The position numbers and the translations under genes are program-made. Of a DNA stretch of 64,000 bases, positions 46,551 through 58,076 are shown piece by piece. Source of the DNA: Caprella mutica (lineage: Eukaryota; Arthropoda; Malacostraca; Amphipoda; Caprellidae); assembly GCA_947561585.1 (NCBI GenBank), contig CANNZV010001040.1, positions 140,838 through 204,837 on the forward strand, given 5' to 3'. How positions within the stretch are numbered: the stretch's first letter is position 1; the number at the start of each line of letters is the position of its first letter. Below the pieces are notes generated by a model. It saw only the letters and a program-made list of their open reading frames with translations. It did not search any database and was not told where the DNA came from.

Positions 46551-46743
46551 AAACTTTTAAAAACTCTATTCTTTTTAAAGAGTAAGGATAAACAAAGTAC
46601 TTACTAGGAAGAGATGCAGAAAAAGCAGAATAAAAATATTCTTCCTACCTAATTCACTGAAAAATTTAGAAGCTATACAGTATACAGGTTAACTGAAAAT
46701 TGTTAACATAGCGGCAGTTGGAGAGATACTGAAACTGGTGGAC

Positions 46744-46888
46744 GGTGGAATTGCTTATATTCCAACATGTGTACACACAGGTGTGTATGTGAAAAATGTA
46801 CGNNNNNNNNNNNNNNNNNNNNNNNNTGGAATGGCTTATATTCCAACATGTGTACACACAGGGTGTGTATGTGAAAAATGTACGTGTA
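46744..46888. repeat. Tandem unit interrupted by an assembly gap (24 N)
   Basis: The phrases GCTTATATTCCAACATGTGT and 'gtgtatgtgaaaaatgtacg' occur on both sides of the N run at 46803-46826. The gap therefore falls within a tandem repeat of roughly 80 bp, probably collapsed during assembly. Confidence 0.8.
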
Positions 46889-46929
46889 TAAGCTTAAACT
46901 GTAAAAAAAACCGTACATGAGTCACACAC

Positions 46930-48970
46930 ACTCTAAAAATAGAGTGGAAGTCGAATCGAATTAAATTGAATTTGATTTTACTGCCGAAGCCTTTGTGCAT
47001 TTAATGATACCAATGTCATATCTATAGGTCAACAATTGTTTTTACCACGAACAATGGTAATTTACACATATGTTATGAGAGTGAGGATGAAAATAACATC
47101 ATAAATCGACTACTTAAATCAAAGTATAAATGAAAGAATGATATAATTTTTAGCTATAGATATCGATAGTTTGTTTGTGGATATTTCAGTGATTTATTTC
47201 TAATACTTATTTCTAGCGACTTATCTAGTCTATATTTCTTTCTTAAACCTGCTGCTAGCATTTCTTCTTCAGCTCCAGTCAATCACTCATAACAGTGAAC
47301 ATCTACGCCAAAACTACAGTGAATTCATTGTCTTCGTGTATCCCATCTATGATCTTTTCTCTTCAGTTACTGAAATACGTGTCTAAAGCGGAGTTTGCTT
47401 GAACTGCTCACTGTCACTCAGTTGCCTGTGGTTCAGTCTTAGTAAGTGTCAGTGACTAATATCCTATCGTAGATGTTATAAATACTGTTCCGATGTTTGC
47501 TTACTCGAGTATAAATAAAGGACCTGAATTATGAAATGCACCTGAGTTATGAAGTATTTTCTATGTTCAAATTATAGAAAACGATATACGTCAAGAATTG
47601 AGTCAAGTTCTCCCTCAATAACCATTGTTTTCTTTTAAGATTTTAATCATAGAAAACTATCTAGTGCACCTGAGTTATGAAATGGCTCTGAGTTATGAAG
47701 GGACTAATACTTCAGACACTATAATATGATCATTAAATTAAATATCTCTACCATTTTTATAAAATTCGTATTGTAATGATGTTTTTCTTAGTAAATGTTA
47801 TATCTACTTTTCTGTAGAATTAATTTCTAATTTACAAATCTTTACTGTTGTTTTACATGCTTTAACTTGCCACTGACATACGCAATTTTATTAACTATCT
47901 AGTGAATATATCCTTTTGTGTTGGTATAAACTTTATTTAACCTACCAATACGAATACCCATTAAAACTACTAAACTATTTTAGCTGTAACTCAACTATAC
48001 GCTATATATATTGTTCCGGCACACAGCAGTGGAACACATGCATTCGCTCCCGGAGCGATCGCCCTTTTTGTGCGCCACACTCAAAAACTGTGTATCGAGA
48101 GCCCTGAACACACGGCAGTGGCACATGTGTGTGCCCTTGTAAACGCCCTTTAATCCTCGATCTTCTGGTACTTTCTCCCTCTCACCACTATAACTTGAAA
48201 CGTTCAGTAAAGTACTGTCCTCGGATGAGAAAAAAAAATAATCTAGATGGTCCTGAAAAAAAAACTCATTTTTAAAAAATAGAAACATTTCTAATATATT
48301 ATTCTGATAATCACTTTTTTCGTAATCATGCCTTTTAGACGAGGGTATTGGCCTTACTAACCTTAATATAGAAAAAATAATCATTTTTCTGAAAAACTTA
48401 ATATTTTTCGTGTGTACTTTATTCGTGTATAATATAAGTATTTTATGTATTTATATATTTAAAAATCTGTTAGAAAATACTAATGTTTGAACAAATATTT
48501 CTTTTAAATTTTAATAACCTAATCTGAATAATACTATTTATGATTATTGTAGTTACTGTGAAGTAGACAGCACAAAAAAAGTCTCCGTTTTCTATATTTA
48601 TGTACTGTAAAAACTTCGAAACATGCCTCGCAATTATTAAAGATTATATAGGACCAGGGTGTAATAAAAGCATAACGTTAAAAAAATGTTTTCAGTTTTA
48701 ATATTCTACTTTTAGTAAAAGAAAAGTTATTGCGATAAGAATTAAGGCAAAGACCATAAATTTCTAATTACCATCAACAATGGGTGTTTTCTACTTTCAT
48801 ACTGCAGAATATATATCAATAATATATAATATAAAATAAATACACATTATATATATACCATATATCTATGTTATACAAAATATAATAACAATAATAAATA
48901 TATAATGTATAATACAAAATAAAGCATTTCGTGGATGAAATGTCCATGGATGAAATGTCCGTGGATGTCC
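46930..48970. other. Intergenic, no gene seen
   Basis: AT-rich. It includes the dispersed palindromic repeat at 47520-47705 and a GC-richer patch at 48010-48140. The 129-codon minus-strand frame at 47995-48384 has no domain I recognise and overlaps the repetitive patch. Confidence 0.5.
47520..47705. repeat. Palindromic dispersed repeat, CACCTGAGTTATGAA family
   Basis: CACCTGAGTTATGAAGTATT and CACCTGAGTTATGAAATGGC bracket 'tatagaaaacgatatacgtc'. The same parts are found at 20240-20450 in intron 2 of the SGLT-like gene. Confidence 0.6.
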
Positions 48971-49440
48971 ATGGACGAAATATAAATGAATTTACTGGCA
49001 TTTCATTTAATAGGCTTGGTAGAAAATAATTAACAGGTGTTCTCGAATGCCAATAACTAGTCTCTAGTAATTGGTATATTAAATATAAATGAATTTACTG
49101 CAATTTAATTTAATAGGCTTGGTATAAAATAATTAACAGGTGTTCTCGAATGCCAATAACTAGTCTCTAGTAATTGGTATATTAAATATAAATGAATTTA
49201 CTAGCATTTCATTTTAATGGGCTAGATAGCAAACAATTTACAGGTGTTCTCAAATACCAATTTAGCTGAAAGCTGTGATATCTAAAATTAGGTTGAATGC
49301 TGTTTTTGCAACTGTTTTCCACATGCTAAATTAAAAAATAAATGAGTTTACCGGTATTTTATTTCAAATGACTAGATAGCAAATAATTCACAGGTGTTTT
49401 TAAAACTCAATTACAAGTCTCTAGCTGAATGCTTTAATTG
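48965..49440. repeat. Tandem repeat of about 108 bp, four diverging copies
   Basis: Units begin TATAAATGAATTTACTGGCA, contain AATT(A/C)ACAGGTGTTCTCGAA and end with AACTAGTCTCTAGTAATTGG. The first two (48976 and 49083) are nearly identical. The third (49191) and fourth (about 49340) are diverged. A lone relative lies at 59178-59265. Confidence 0.8.
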
Positions 49441-49761
49441 TGATGTATAAAATATAATAATGGAAGTTATTGTGGTGGCAGTATAATCACACTATCTATA
49501 TATAATTTAGTATTAACTTCCAATATTCTGTATCTTTCTACAATGATCTATATGATTTCTTTGCCTTGTTATGTCTGTAACACGTTCAAGACCGTTTGTA
49601 AAAGTAGATAAAAATGTTTCTAGTATTAGTAGGATTTGATTAGTTCTTTGTATTCTTCTAGTTTCCCTTAAAGTACTTGTTTTTGCTTTCTAATAGTTTA
49701 AGCTTATAGTTTCATTTGATATAATAAATAAATAATGTAATATTTAAAAGTAACGGGCATA

Positions 49762-49765
49762 CGAG
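49762..49765. repeat. Target-site duplication CGAG (left)
   Basis: CGAG precedes the 5' LTR and is repeated at 58073-58076 directly after the 3' LTR. Four bases is the usual Ty3/Gypsy duplication size. Confidence 0.85.
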
Positions 49766-51709
49766 TGTTGCAACCCGATTATTGCATAATTAATTAACAA
49801 CAACTAATTATTGATAATCAATTACAACCACTACAGTAATTTGCTGATTAAAATATAACGCAATTGAATTCAAAGGTATTTCTAAACTTATGGCAACACT
49901 CTAGAAACATACGCGCTAATACAATTAGGCCTACCCTTTGTTTAGTTTCCGCCTAAAGATTGTAAGGATAATTTTTACCGGTTAAACGACATTAACGAGT
50001 CTGATACAACAGAGTGAAGAGTGCCGATACAGTGCTAGTGATTGTGAACTAAAATTAGATTATAAACTCTCACCAATTATTAATATTAATACCTTTATTG
50101 CAGACATAACACCTTCCAATTTATATACAACTTACTATTTACAAAGAAATAAACATTGTTTCTCATGAATTGTCCATAACAACAGCCTAGGATTAACTCC
50201 AAACCAATTCCCCAAATCTTCTTAGCTAAAGAAACATTGGGTAAATATATAACTAATAATTATTCCCTCAAGTTATTTGTATAATATTATTCTTAATAAT
50301 GCCATATTTATTATACTGAATTGCCATATTAGCTAGTGCCATAAATATACTGATATTTATATGATTTATTAGCTAATTAGCTCCAATTAACATTATTAAT
50401 ATAGTTAACTATAATAACAAACTATTATTAGAATTAGTATCCTTATTCACAATCAGAATTACGTTACTTCCCATTTTGGAAAAGTCAGTACACACCCCAG
50501 ACTTTTCTCACATCATGTTTCCCAGGTTTGAAAACATGATTAACCGCCAACATTTGACCAAACTGCATAAGTTGGGATAACTTCTGACAGTATTAAAAAT
50601 GTATAACATTTGTTAATACTATTCTTCTAATTCAATGCATATTTAATATATTACAATTAAGTTTTACGCAACATATTTCAACTTCAGGATTAGGAATTTA
50701 ATTATTTATTATAATAATTAAAAGGCCATTTGACGAGTAACATTTTGCTCAATTCTCAATTATTGTAATAATAAGTACAAACTATTTTTAATGCTTCTAC
50801 ATTTGCCAAAGTAATTTACTTCTCATATTAAATTAACTACAATTATTATTAACTATTTATTATGAACATGGAAAATGCCAAATAATAATTCAACTCAACC
50901 TAATTAATAAACATTAGTTTTAATTATTGCTATTTAACTGGCATAAATCTTAATTCACAATAATTGATAAATTAGTAAATTATTTCAATTGATTATAATG
51001 TAAAGAATAATTTTTTCTTTTTATTTTTTATTGTTATTTTGGCAAATTGTCGAAGGAAATTTAAGTCCAAATTTCTTACTGGATTTATTATTCCAGGGTC
51101 CTAGTCATTCCCAGTCTAGAGAGACGCATATCCCAGTTATTCCCAGTCTAGAGAGACGCATGTCCCAGTCATTCCCAGTCTAGAGAGACGCATATCACAG
51201 TCATTCCCAGTCTACGGAGACAGTCAATTCCAAGTCTACGCTAGTCTAGAGAGACCAGCACATTCTAGTCTACGGAAACACGACTTAACCTACGGAGAAC
51301 TAACAAAGCTACGGATACTTTAGTTCCAATTCCAACCCTAGCATACGGACGCAGCAAACACCAATCTTGGCTACATAGCGATAACTGATTGTTACGCACG
51401 AAGGAAGTACCAAAGATTATCACTGCAGCGATACCTCACTCGAGAACTACTCGAACCAAAACTACGGACCAATCTGACTCAAGACATAAGCTGAGTACAC
51501 AATAGGAATAAATAGATAAAAGGTTACTCTTGTTTGATTGTCACATTTATTAATTCATCATTTATTTATGTATTAATTAGAACTGGAAAATAAGATGATA
51601 GGCTATATCTAGATAAATAATATTCAGGTAAGATAAGTGACTAGCTTTGAAGTGGATATAATAAAACACTTTCTAAGACTAGAGAAACACATTGGAAAAA
51701 TCTTTTACA
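49766..51709 (+). repeat. 5' LTR of the Gypsy retrotransposon, 1944 bp
   Basis: Begins TGTTGCAACCCGATTATTGC and ends TCTTTTACA (TG...CA). It is identical to the 3' LTR except for about ten base changes by eye, a few indels and a tandem copy-number difference. It holds an array of about 31-bp units (CCCAGTCTAGAGAGACGCAT) at 51106-51225, four copies here. Confidence 0.95.
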
Positions 51710-51711
51710 AG

Positions 51712-51721
51712 TGGTGACCCC
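51712..51721 (+). other. Primer-binding site, tRNA-Trp-like
   Basis: TGGTGACCCC begins two bases after the 5' LTR and is complementary to the 3' end GGGGTCACCA of insect tRNA-Trp as I recall it. The match stops after about ten bases (CTTCTGGA follows). Use of tRNA-Trp is a trait reported for the CsRn1 lineage. Confidence 0.65.
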
Positions 51722-52012
51722 TTCTGGACCTCTAGAACATCCATATCCTTCTGATCTGATCTGTTCCAGATAATAATATCTATATAAAATTGATGAAATT
51801 AATAAATTGGCAATAAACTACATTATATTCAATAGTCTTATATTACTGAATATATCAATTAATTGTAGATATTACTATTTCATGCTCAAATACAATATTC
51901 TATACTAATCCTTTCTCCAAACTAATCACAGGGATTAATCTTTCTTTTAACTAATCACAGGGATTACTAATTTCTTTCCTTTTTTGCAACAATTACCTCA
52001 GCAGCTTTTAAG

Positions 52013-52810
52013 ATGACTACACAAACATTACCTCTTTTTGACACAAACAATTTCACTCTTTCTTTCTTGAAATTGGAAAATTATTTCAAGGTACACAATA
52101 TTGAAGATAAACTCACCCAATTATCATACCTTACCAACTCCATACCCCTATTTACACTTCCACACTTGATTGAAGATGCATTACGAGAAGTATCAGCAAA
52201 TCCATATGAGGACCTGAAAAAGAAAATTTTAGAAGAAACAAAAACTTCTACAAATGACAAATACACCCAACTAATGGCTACACAGAATAGCAAAACACTC
52301 TCACCCAAACAATTTCTACTCAGACTACAAAAAACTGCACCTGAAAATGAAAGGAAGTCTGAACTGGTAAAGTACCTTTTCCTGCAAAACCAGCCAGAGG
52401 CTATAAGAATGGTCTTGGCTACAATGCCTGATAAGTCGCTAGAGGACTTGGCAGTCACTGCAGAAAGCATGTGGCAAGCTAGCAATAATTCCAAGGACTC
52501 TTCAGTAAATAGCGTTACTACTACATCAGAGATTGTGGAACTACAAAAACAGGTATTGTCATTGACAAAAACAATAGAAGAGATGAAGAAGTCATCAGAA
52601 CTTCACGCTCCTGTGTTTAACCAAACTCCTATGCATCCACAAGGAAGAATTCCTACAGATGGAGCAAGGTGGAAAAATACTCAACAAATGGATAACATTT
52701 GCTATTTCCATAAGAAGTTTGTAAAAGAAGCTAGGAAATGTGAACCCTATTGCAGGTACTACAGGACTAAAAACGTTGCGTTCTCAAAAAACGTATACAG
52801 GGGCATGTGA
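52013..52810 (+). CDS. gag: Gypsy retrotransposon Gag, CHCC zinc finger
   Basis: A 265-residue capsid/nucleocapsid polyprotein of the retrotransposon. The first ~170 residues form a capsid-like helical region ([13 protein letters not shown] near residue 150). The nucleocapsid part has C230-x2-H233-x9-C243-x3-C247 (CYFHKKF...CEPYC), not the usual CCHC knuckle. This CHCC pattern is the one known from the CsRn1/Kabuki/Boudicca lineage of Ty3/Gypsy. The start is the first ATG after the leader (about 300 bases after the LTR). The frame ends at TGA 52808-52810. The pol frame overlaps it from 52771, with a slippery site at 52786. The frame is intact, with no stops or shifts. Confidence 0.9.
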   Translation: MTTQTLPLFDTNNFTLSFLKLENYFKVHNIEDKLTQLSYLTNSIPLFTLPHLIEDALREVSANPYEDLKKKILEETKTSTNDKYTQLMATQNSKTLSPKQFLLRLQKTAPENERKSELVKYLFLQNQPEAIRMVLATMPDKSLEDLAVTAESMWQASNNSKDSSVNSVTTTSEIVELQKQVLSLTKTIEEMKKSSELHAPVFNQTPMHPQGRIPTDGARWKNTQQMDNICYFHKKFVKEARKCEPYCRYYRTKNVAFSKNVYRGM

Positions 52811-55800
52811 AGCAGCCTTCTTCACATATTCGACCCCAACTCAAAACTAAAAAGGCTACAGTCAATGCTACTATGCAGCAATTAAAGATTTTAGATAAAT
52901 TATCTAATCAATCATTCCTGATTGATACAGGTAGTGCTGTATCTATTATTCCACCATCAAGAGAAGAGAGACATTCACCACGTTCCTATTATTTAACAGC
53001 TGCAAATGGTACAAAGATTACAACATATGGACAAAAATCCGTAACTATTGATATCTCTCTTGGCAACAAATACACACATATATTCATTATAGGAGATGTA
53101 GTCACACCAATATTAGGTCTAGACTTCTTAACAAAGAACCAATTATGCGTAGATCCTACAAGAAACGAATTATACATTAGGGATCAACAGAATGGTGATT
53201 GCCTAAATGTAAATACCTCAACCCCCAATAAATACCTATCACTTGTGCAACAATTCCCAAACTTGACAAATGAATTTTGTCCCACAAGTCCGAAGCATGA
53301 TTTTCAATTTCACATTCCGACTACAGGACCGCCAGTTTCTGTGAGACCTCGTAGAATGAATCCAGCAATTGCTGCAGAAATGAAAGCACGATTTGAAGAA
53401 TTAGAGCAACGAGGAATAGTGCGAAGATCAAGAAGTGAATACTCGTCACCTTTGCACGTCGTTCATAAACAAGATAACACATTAAGACCTGTAGGAGATT
53501 ACAGGTTATTGAACCTAACAATGACTCCAGATCTCTATCCACTGCCATTCTTACAAGATTTCACAATGGAGTTAAGTGGGAAGAAAATCTTCAGCCATTT
53601 AGACCTGAAGGACGCCTTCCTGCAGATACCCGTGTATCCGCCAGATATCAAGAAAACTACTGTCAGTACCCCGTGTGGCTCTTTTGAATTTCTTCAAATG
53701 CCATTTGGGATGAAGAGATCTGCCAAAACCTTTCAATGTTTTGCTGACACTATCCTTGCCAATATCAAGAGAAAGGATGCATCTGGTGAGGAGATTCCTG
53801 TAACTACCTTTACCTACGTGGATGACATCCTCGTTGCAAGCGAAAATGAAAGTACACACTTAGAGGATCTGAGAGCAGTGCTACAGCGATTAGATGACTA
53901 TGGCTTGAAGCTTAATGTGCAAAAGAGCATTTTTGCCCAATCTCAGATATTTTTCCTAGGACATCAGATTGACAAAACGGGCATACGACCTCTCGAATCA
54001 AAAGTCAAGGCAATAATGCAAATGAAGACACCTGAGACCTACAAGGAGCTTAGAGGATTCCTTGGTAGTTTGAATTTCTACAGAAGATTCATAAAGAATG
54101 CTGCCACAATCATGCAACCACTGACTGATCTGCTAAAAGGAAAGAACAAATGTAAGAATAAAAAGGTTATTCTGAAAGATGAAGAAAATACTGCCTTCAC
54201 AAAAGCTAAGGAAGCGCTGGCTGAAGTCACTACCCTGAGTTTCCCTAAAGTAGATGCAAAAATATCCCTAATAACAGATGCTTCAAATACTGCTGCAGGA
54301 GCTGTACTACAACAAGAAACTGAAGAAGGTATCGCACCTCTTGCCTTCTTTAGTAAATCCTTTGCAGATAAGGAGAGAAATTATTCTACTTTTTCCAGAG
54401 AACTACTAGCCGTTTACCTCGCTTGTAAACATTTTAGTTTCTTCCTTAGAGGAATATCAGGTTTCTCCATTATGTGCGATCACAAACCGCTGTGTTTTGC
54501 ATTTAATTCAAATAAACAGAGAGAGAATTCTCGAGAAGCGAGACAACTGAGTTACATCTCTGAACTCACCAACGATGTAAAATTCATCCCTGGCGAGAAC
54601 AACCATACAGCGGATCTTCTCTCAAGACCTGCTGAGCAGACGGCATCAGAAATAAAGCCTGATGTATGTACTGTAGCAACCAATAACACTCTTATATCAC
54701 CAGACACGCCTAAACTCACACGGGAGCAACAATTGGATGAAGAAATCATCAAAATGCTACGAAACCCTGAGACTACGGCCCTTAAACTTAGAAAAGTTGG
54801 TGATGTAATTTGTGACACAAGCAATGGAAGGTTACGACCGCTCATTCCCAAGACTATGGTGGATGAAATGATTAAGAAATTCCATTTACCTGCTCATACT
54901 GGAATTCGCACTACGGTAAAAACGATAAAGAAACATTATGTGTTTCTAAACTTACACAGTGCAGTCAAGAGTGTATTAGAAAAATGCATCCCTTGTCAGA
55001 AGTGCAAGGTAATCAGACATACTAAAGCTCCAGTAGAACAGATTGCAGAACCGGAACTGAAGTTCCAAGCTATTCACCTTGATATTGTAGGACCATTACC
55101 TCCTGTAGATGGTTACACATACTTACTAACAATCATTGATCGATTCAGCAGATGGCCTGAAGCTATACCGATCAAGGATTCAACTGCTACTACAGTAAGT
55201 GAAGCTCTGGTTAGTCAATGGATCTCAAGATATGGAGTTCCACGCACTCTGACTACCGACCGAGGACGCCAATTCACGTCTGCATTATTTGAAGAACTGA
55301 CAGAAACGTTAGGTATTCATCACATTACTACCACAGCATACCACCCTCAAGGTAACAGAATCATTGAAAGATATCACCGAACGCTGAAGTGTGCCTTGAG
55401 AGCTCAACTCGATGGAAATCATTATTGGGTACAGAAATTACCTTTAACTATGCTCCATTTACGAACTGCAGTAAAGTCAGACTATCCCTATTCATCGGCT
55501 GAACTTCTTTATGGATGCACTCTCACGCTTCCATCACACCTAACAACTCCTTTCGATTATAAGGAAACCACAACTCAAACGGAATATGTCAACTTACTGA
55601 AGGCACAAATGAATGCTATCTCGACGCTGTCGCAAAGAAGCTACAGTTCAAATCACTATATTCCACCAGGATTGACTACAGCTAGTCATGTTTTTGTCAG
55701 AAATGAGGCAAAAAGATCATTAGACCCAGCATACAAGGGACCATATAAGGTTATCAAAAGATATGATAAATATTTTACCCTACAACTGGATAGAGGACAA

Positions 55801-56031
55801 GATAATGTCAACATAAACAGACTGAAACCAGCTCACACTGAGGAAGAAATCCTTGCAAACTCAGAGCTAGAATTGATTCCTCCATTACACATTAGCTTAC
55901 CAACAAACGACCGAACACCAAACATTAGAGTAAATGTTAGGACACCAACTAGAACATCTAGGATACCACTAGCTATTCGCACCACACGATCTGGTAGAAC
56001 AGTTAGAAAACCTGCTAGGTATGTAAATTAG
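52771..56031 (+). CDS. pol: Gypsy retrotransposon Pol polyprotein (PR-RT-RH-IN)
   Basis: Lies in the -1 frame relative to gag and has no ATG near its start (opens after a TAA at 52768), so it is probably made as a Gag-Pol fusion by frameshifting. Numbering from codon GTG 52807 (1074 residues): protease with LIDTGS at 38-43; reverse transcriptase with YVDD at 337-340 and LDLKDAF; RNase H starting at D491 (TDAS), with [15 protein letters not shown] and NHTADLLSR; integrase zinc finger H693/H697/C727/C730; integrase core D759, D818, E854 with 35 residues between the last two. The order PR-RT-RH-IN is that of Ty3/Gypsy. No envelope frame and no chromodomain follow; the C-terminus is a basic RTTRSGR tail. 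The frame is uninterrupted, suggesting recent activity. Confidence 0.95.
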   Translation, partial: KRCVLKKRIQGHVKQPSSHIRPQLKTKKATVNATMQQLKILDKLSNQSFLIDTGSAVSIIPPSREERHSPRSYYLTAANGTKITTYGQKSVTIDISLGNKYTHIFIIGDVVTPILGLDFLTKNQLCVDPTRNELYIRDQQNGDCLNVNTSTPNKYLSLVQQFPNLTNEFCPTSPKHDFQFHIPTTGPPVSVRPRRMNPAIAAEMKARFEELEQRGIVRRSRSEYSSPLHVVHKQDNTLRPVGDYRLLNLTMTPDLYPLPFLQDFTMELSGKKIFSHLDLKDAFLQIPVYPPDIKKTTVSTPCGSFEFLQMPFGMKRSAKTFQCFADTILANIKRKDASGEEIPVTTFTYVDDILVASENESTHLEDLRAVLQRLDDYGLKLNVQKSIFAQSQIFFLGHQIDKTGIRPLESKVKAIMQMKTPETYKELRGFLGSLNFYRRFIKNAATIMQPLTDLLKGKNKCKNKKVILKDEENTAFTKAKEALAEVTTLSFPKVDAKISLITDASNTAAGAVLQQETEEGIAPLAFFSKSFADKERNYSTFSRELLAVYLACKHFSFFLRGISGFSIMCDHKPLCFAFNSNKQRENSREARQLSYISELTNDVKFIPGENNHTADLLSRPAEQTASEIKPDVCTVATNNTLISPDTPKLTREQQLDEEIIKMLRNPETTALKLRKVGDVICDTSNGRLRPLIPKTMVDEMIKKFHLPAHTGIRTTVKTIKKHYVFLNLHSAVKSVLEKCIPCQKCKVIRHTKAPVEQIAEPELKFQAIHLDIVGPLPPVDGYTYLLTIIDRFSRWPEAIPIKDSTATTVSEALVSQWISRYGVPRTLTTDRGRQFTSALFEELTETLGIHHITTTAYHPQGNRIIERYHRTLKCALRAQLDGNHYWVQKLPLTMLHLRTAVKSDYPYSSAELLYGCTLTLPSHLTTPFDYKETTTQTEYVNLLKAQMNAISTLSQRSYSSNHYIPPGLTTASHVFVRNEAKRSLDPAYKGPYKVIKRYDKYFTLQLDRGQDNVNINRLKPAHTEEEILANSELELIPPLHISLPTNDRTPNIRVNVRTPTRTSRIPLAIRTTRSGRTVRKPARYVN
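52786..52792 (+). promoter_or_regulatory. -1 ribosomal frameshift site A AAA AAC
   Basis: In the gag frame the codons are TCA AAA AAC, so the heptamer A AAA AAC fits the X XXY YYZ rule exactly. It lies inside the 40-base gag/pol overlap (52771-52810), and a -1 slip here enters the pol frame. I have not confirmed a downstream stimulatory structure. Confidence 0.75.
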
Positions 56032-56084
56032 GAGATAAAACATCACTCCGTGACTCAGTTAAATTGAAATCTAACTAAGCCACT

Positions 56085-56097
56085 AGGAGGGGAGCTG
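56085..56097 (+). other. Polypurine tract
   Basis: AGGAGGGGAGCTG lies immediately before the 3' LTR, the expected position of the plus-strand primer. It is interrupted by CT near its end. Confidence 0.65.
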
Positions 56098-58072
56098 TGT
56101 TGCAACCCGATTATTGCATAATTAATTAACAACAACTAATTATTGATAATCAATTACAACCACTACAGTAATTTGCTGATTAAAATATAACGCAATTGAA
56201 TTCAAAGGTATTTCTAAACTTATGGCAACACTCTAGAAACATACGCGCTAAATACAATTAGGCCTACCCTTTGTTTAGTTTCCGCCTAAAGATTGTAAGG
56301 ATAATTTTTACCGGTTAAACGACATTAACGAGTCTGATACAACAGAGTGAAGAGTGCCGATACAGTGCTAGTGATTGTGAACTAAAATTAGATTATAAAC
56401 TCTCACCAATTATTAATATTAATACCTTTATTGCAGACATAACACCTTCCAATTTATATACAACTTCCTATTTACAAAGAAATAAATATTGTTTCTCATG
56501 AATTGTCCATAACAACAGCCTAGGATTAACTCCAAACCAATTCCCCAAATCTTCTTAGCTAAAGAAACATTGGGTAAATATATAACTAATAATTATTCCC
56601 TCAAGTTATTTGTATAATATTATTCTTAATAATGCCATATTTATTATACTGAATTGCCATATTAGCTAGTGCCATAAATATACTGATATTTATATGATTT
56701 ATTAGCTAATTAGCTCCAATTAACATTATTAATATAGTTAACTATAATAACAAACTATTATTAGAATTAGTATCCTTATTCACAATCAGAATTACGTTAC
56801 TTCCCATTTTGGAAAAGTCAGTACACACCCCAGACTTTTCTCACATCATGTTTCCCAGGTTTGAAAACATGATTAACCGCCAACATTTGACCAAACTGCA
56901 TAAGTTGGGATAACTTCTGACAGTATTAAAAATGTATAACATTTGTTAATACTATTCTTCTAATTCAATGCATATTTAATATATTACAATTAAGTTTTAC
57001 ACAACATATTTCAACTTCAGGATTAGGAATTTAATTATTTATTATAATAATTAAAAGGCCATTTGACGAGTAACATTTTGCTCAATTCTCAATTATTGTA
57101 ATATTAAGTACAAACTATTTTTAATGCTTCTACATTTGCCAAAGTAATTTACTTCTCATATTAAATTAACTACAATTATTATTAACTATTTATTATGAAC
57201 ATGGAAAATGCCAAATAATAATTCAACTCAACCTAATTAATAAACATTAGTTTTAATTATTGCTATTTAACTGGCATAAATCTTAATTCACAATAATTGA
57301 TAAATTAGTAAATTATTTCAATTGATTATAATGTAAAGAATAATTTTTATTTTTTATTGTTATTTTGGCAAATTGTCGAAGGAAATTTAAGTCCAAATTT
57401 CTTACTGGATTTATTATTCCAGGGTCCCAGTCATTCCCAGTCTAGAGAGACGCATATCCCAGTTATTCCCAGTCTAGAGAGACGCATGTCCCAGTCATTC
57501 CCAGTCTAGAGAGACGCATGTCCCAGTCATTCCCAGTCTAGAGAGACGCATATCCCAGTCATTCCCAGTCTACGGAGACAGTCAATTCCAAGTCTACGCT
57601 AGTCTAGAGAGACCAGCACATTCTAGTCTACGGAAACACGACTTAACCTACGGAGAACTAACAAAGCTACGGATACTTTAGTTCCAATTCCAACCCTAGC
57701 ATACGGACGCAGCAAACACCAATCTTGGCTACATGATTGGTGTGCGTAACTGATTGTTACGCACGAAGGAAGTACCAAAGATTATCACTGCAGCGATACC
57801 TCACTCGAGAACTACTCGAACCAAAACTACGGACCAATCTGACTCAAGACATAAGCTGAGTACACAATAGGAATAAATAGATAAAAAGTTACTCTTGTTT
57901 GATTGTCACATTTATTAATTCATCATTTATTTATGTATTAATTAGAACTGGAAAATAAGATGATAGGCTATATCTAGATAAATAATATTCAGGTAAGATA
58001 AGTGACTAGCTTTGAAGTGGATATAATAAAACACTTTCTAAGACTAGAGAAACACATTGGAAAAATCTTACA
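56098..58072 (+). repeat. 3' LTR of the Gypsy retrotransposon, 1975 bp
   Basis: Matches the 5' LTR and ends AATCTTACA. It differs by five 31-bp CAGTCTAGAGAGACGCAT units (57421-57560) against four, by a 7-base indel near 57345, and by the hairpin GTGCGTAACTG...GTTACGCAC at 57741-57765, which in the 5' LTR reads AGCGATAACTG. CGAG follows at 58073. Confidence 0.95.
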
Positions 58073-58076
58073 CGAG

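Noticed and set aside
47995..48384. 129-codon minus-strand frame as a gene
   Set aside because: It overlaps a GC-rich repetitive patch and poly-A/T runs, and no domain or splice structure is visible.
52807..52809. GTG as an independent start for pol
   Set aside because: A GTG start is unlikely in an insect element. The in-frame slippery heptamer and overlap explain expression better.
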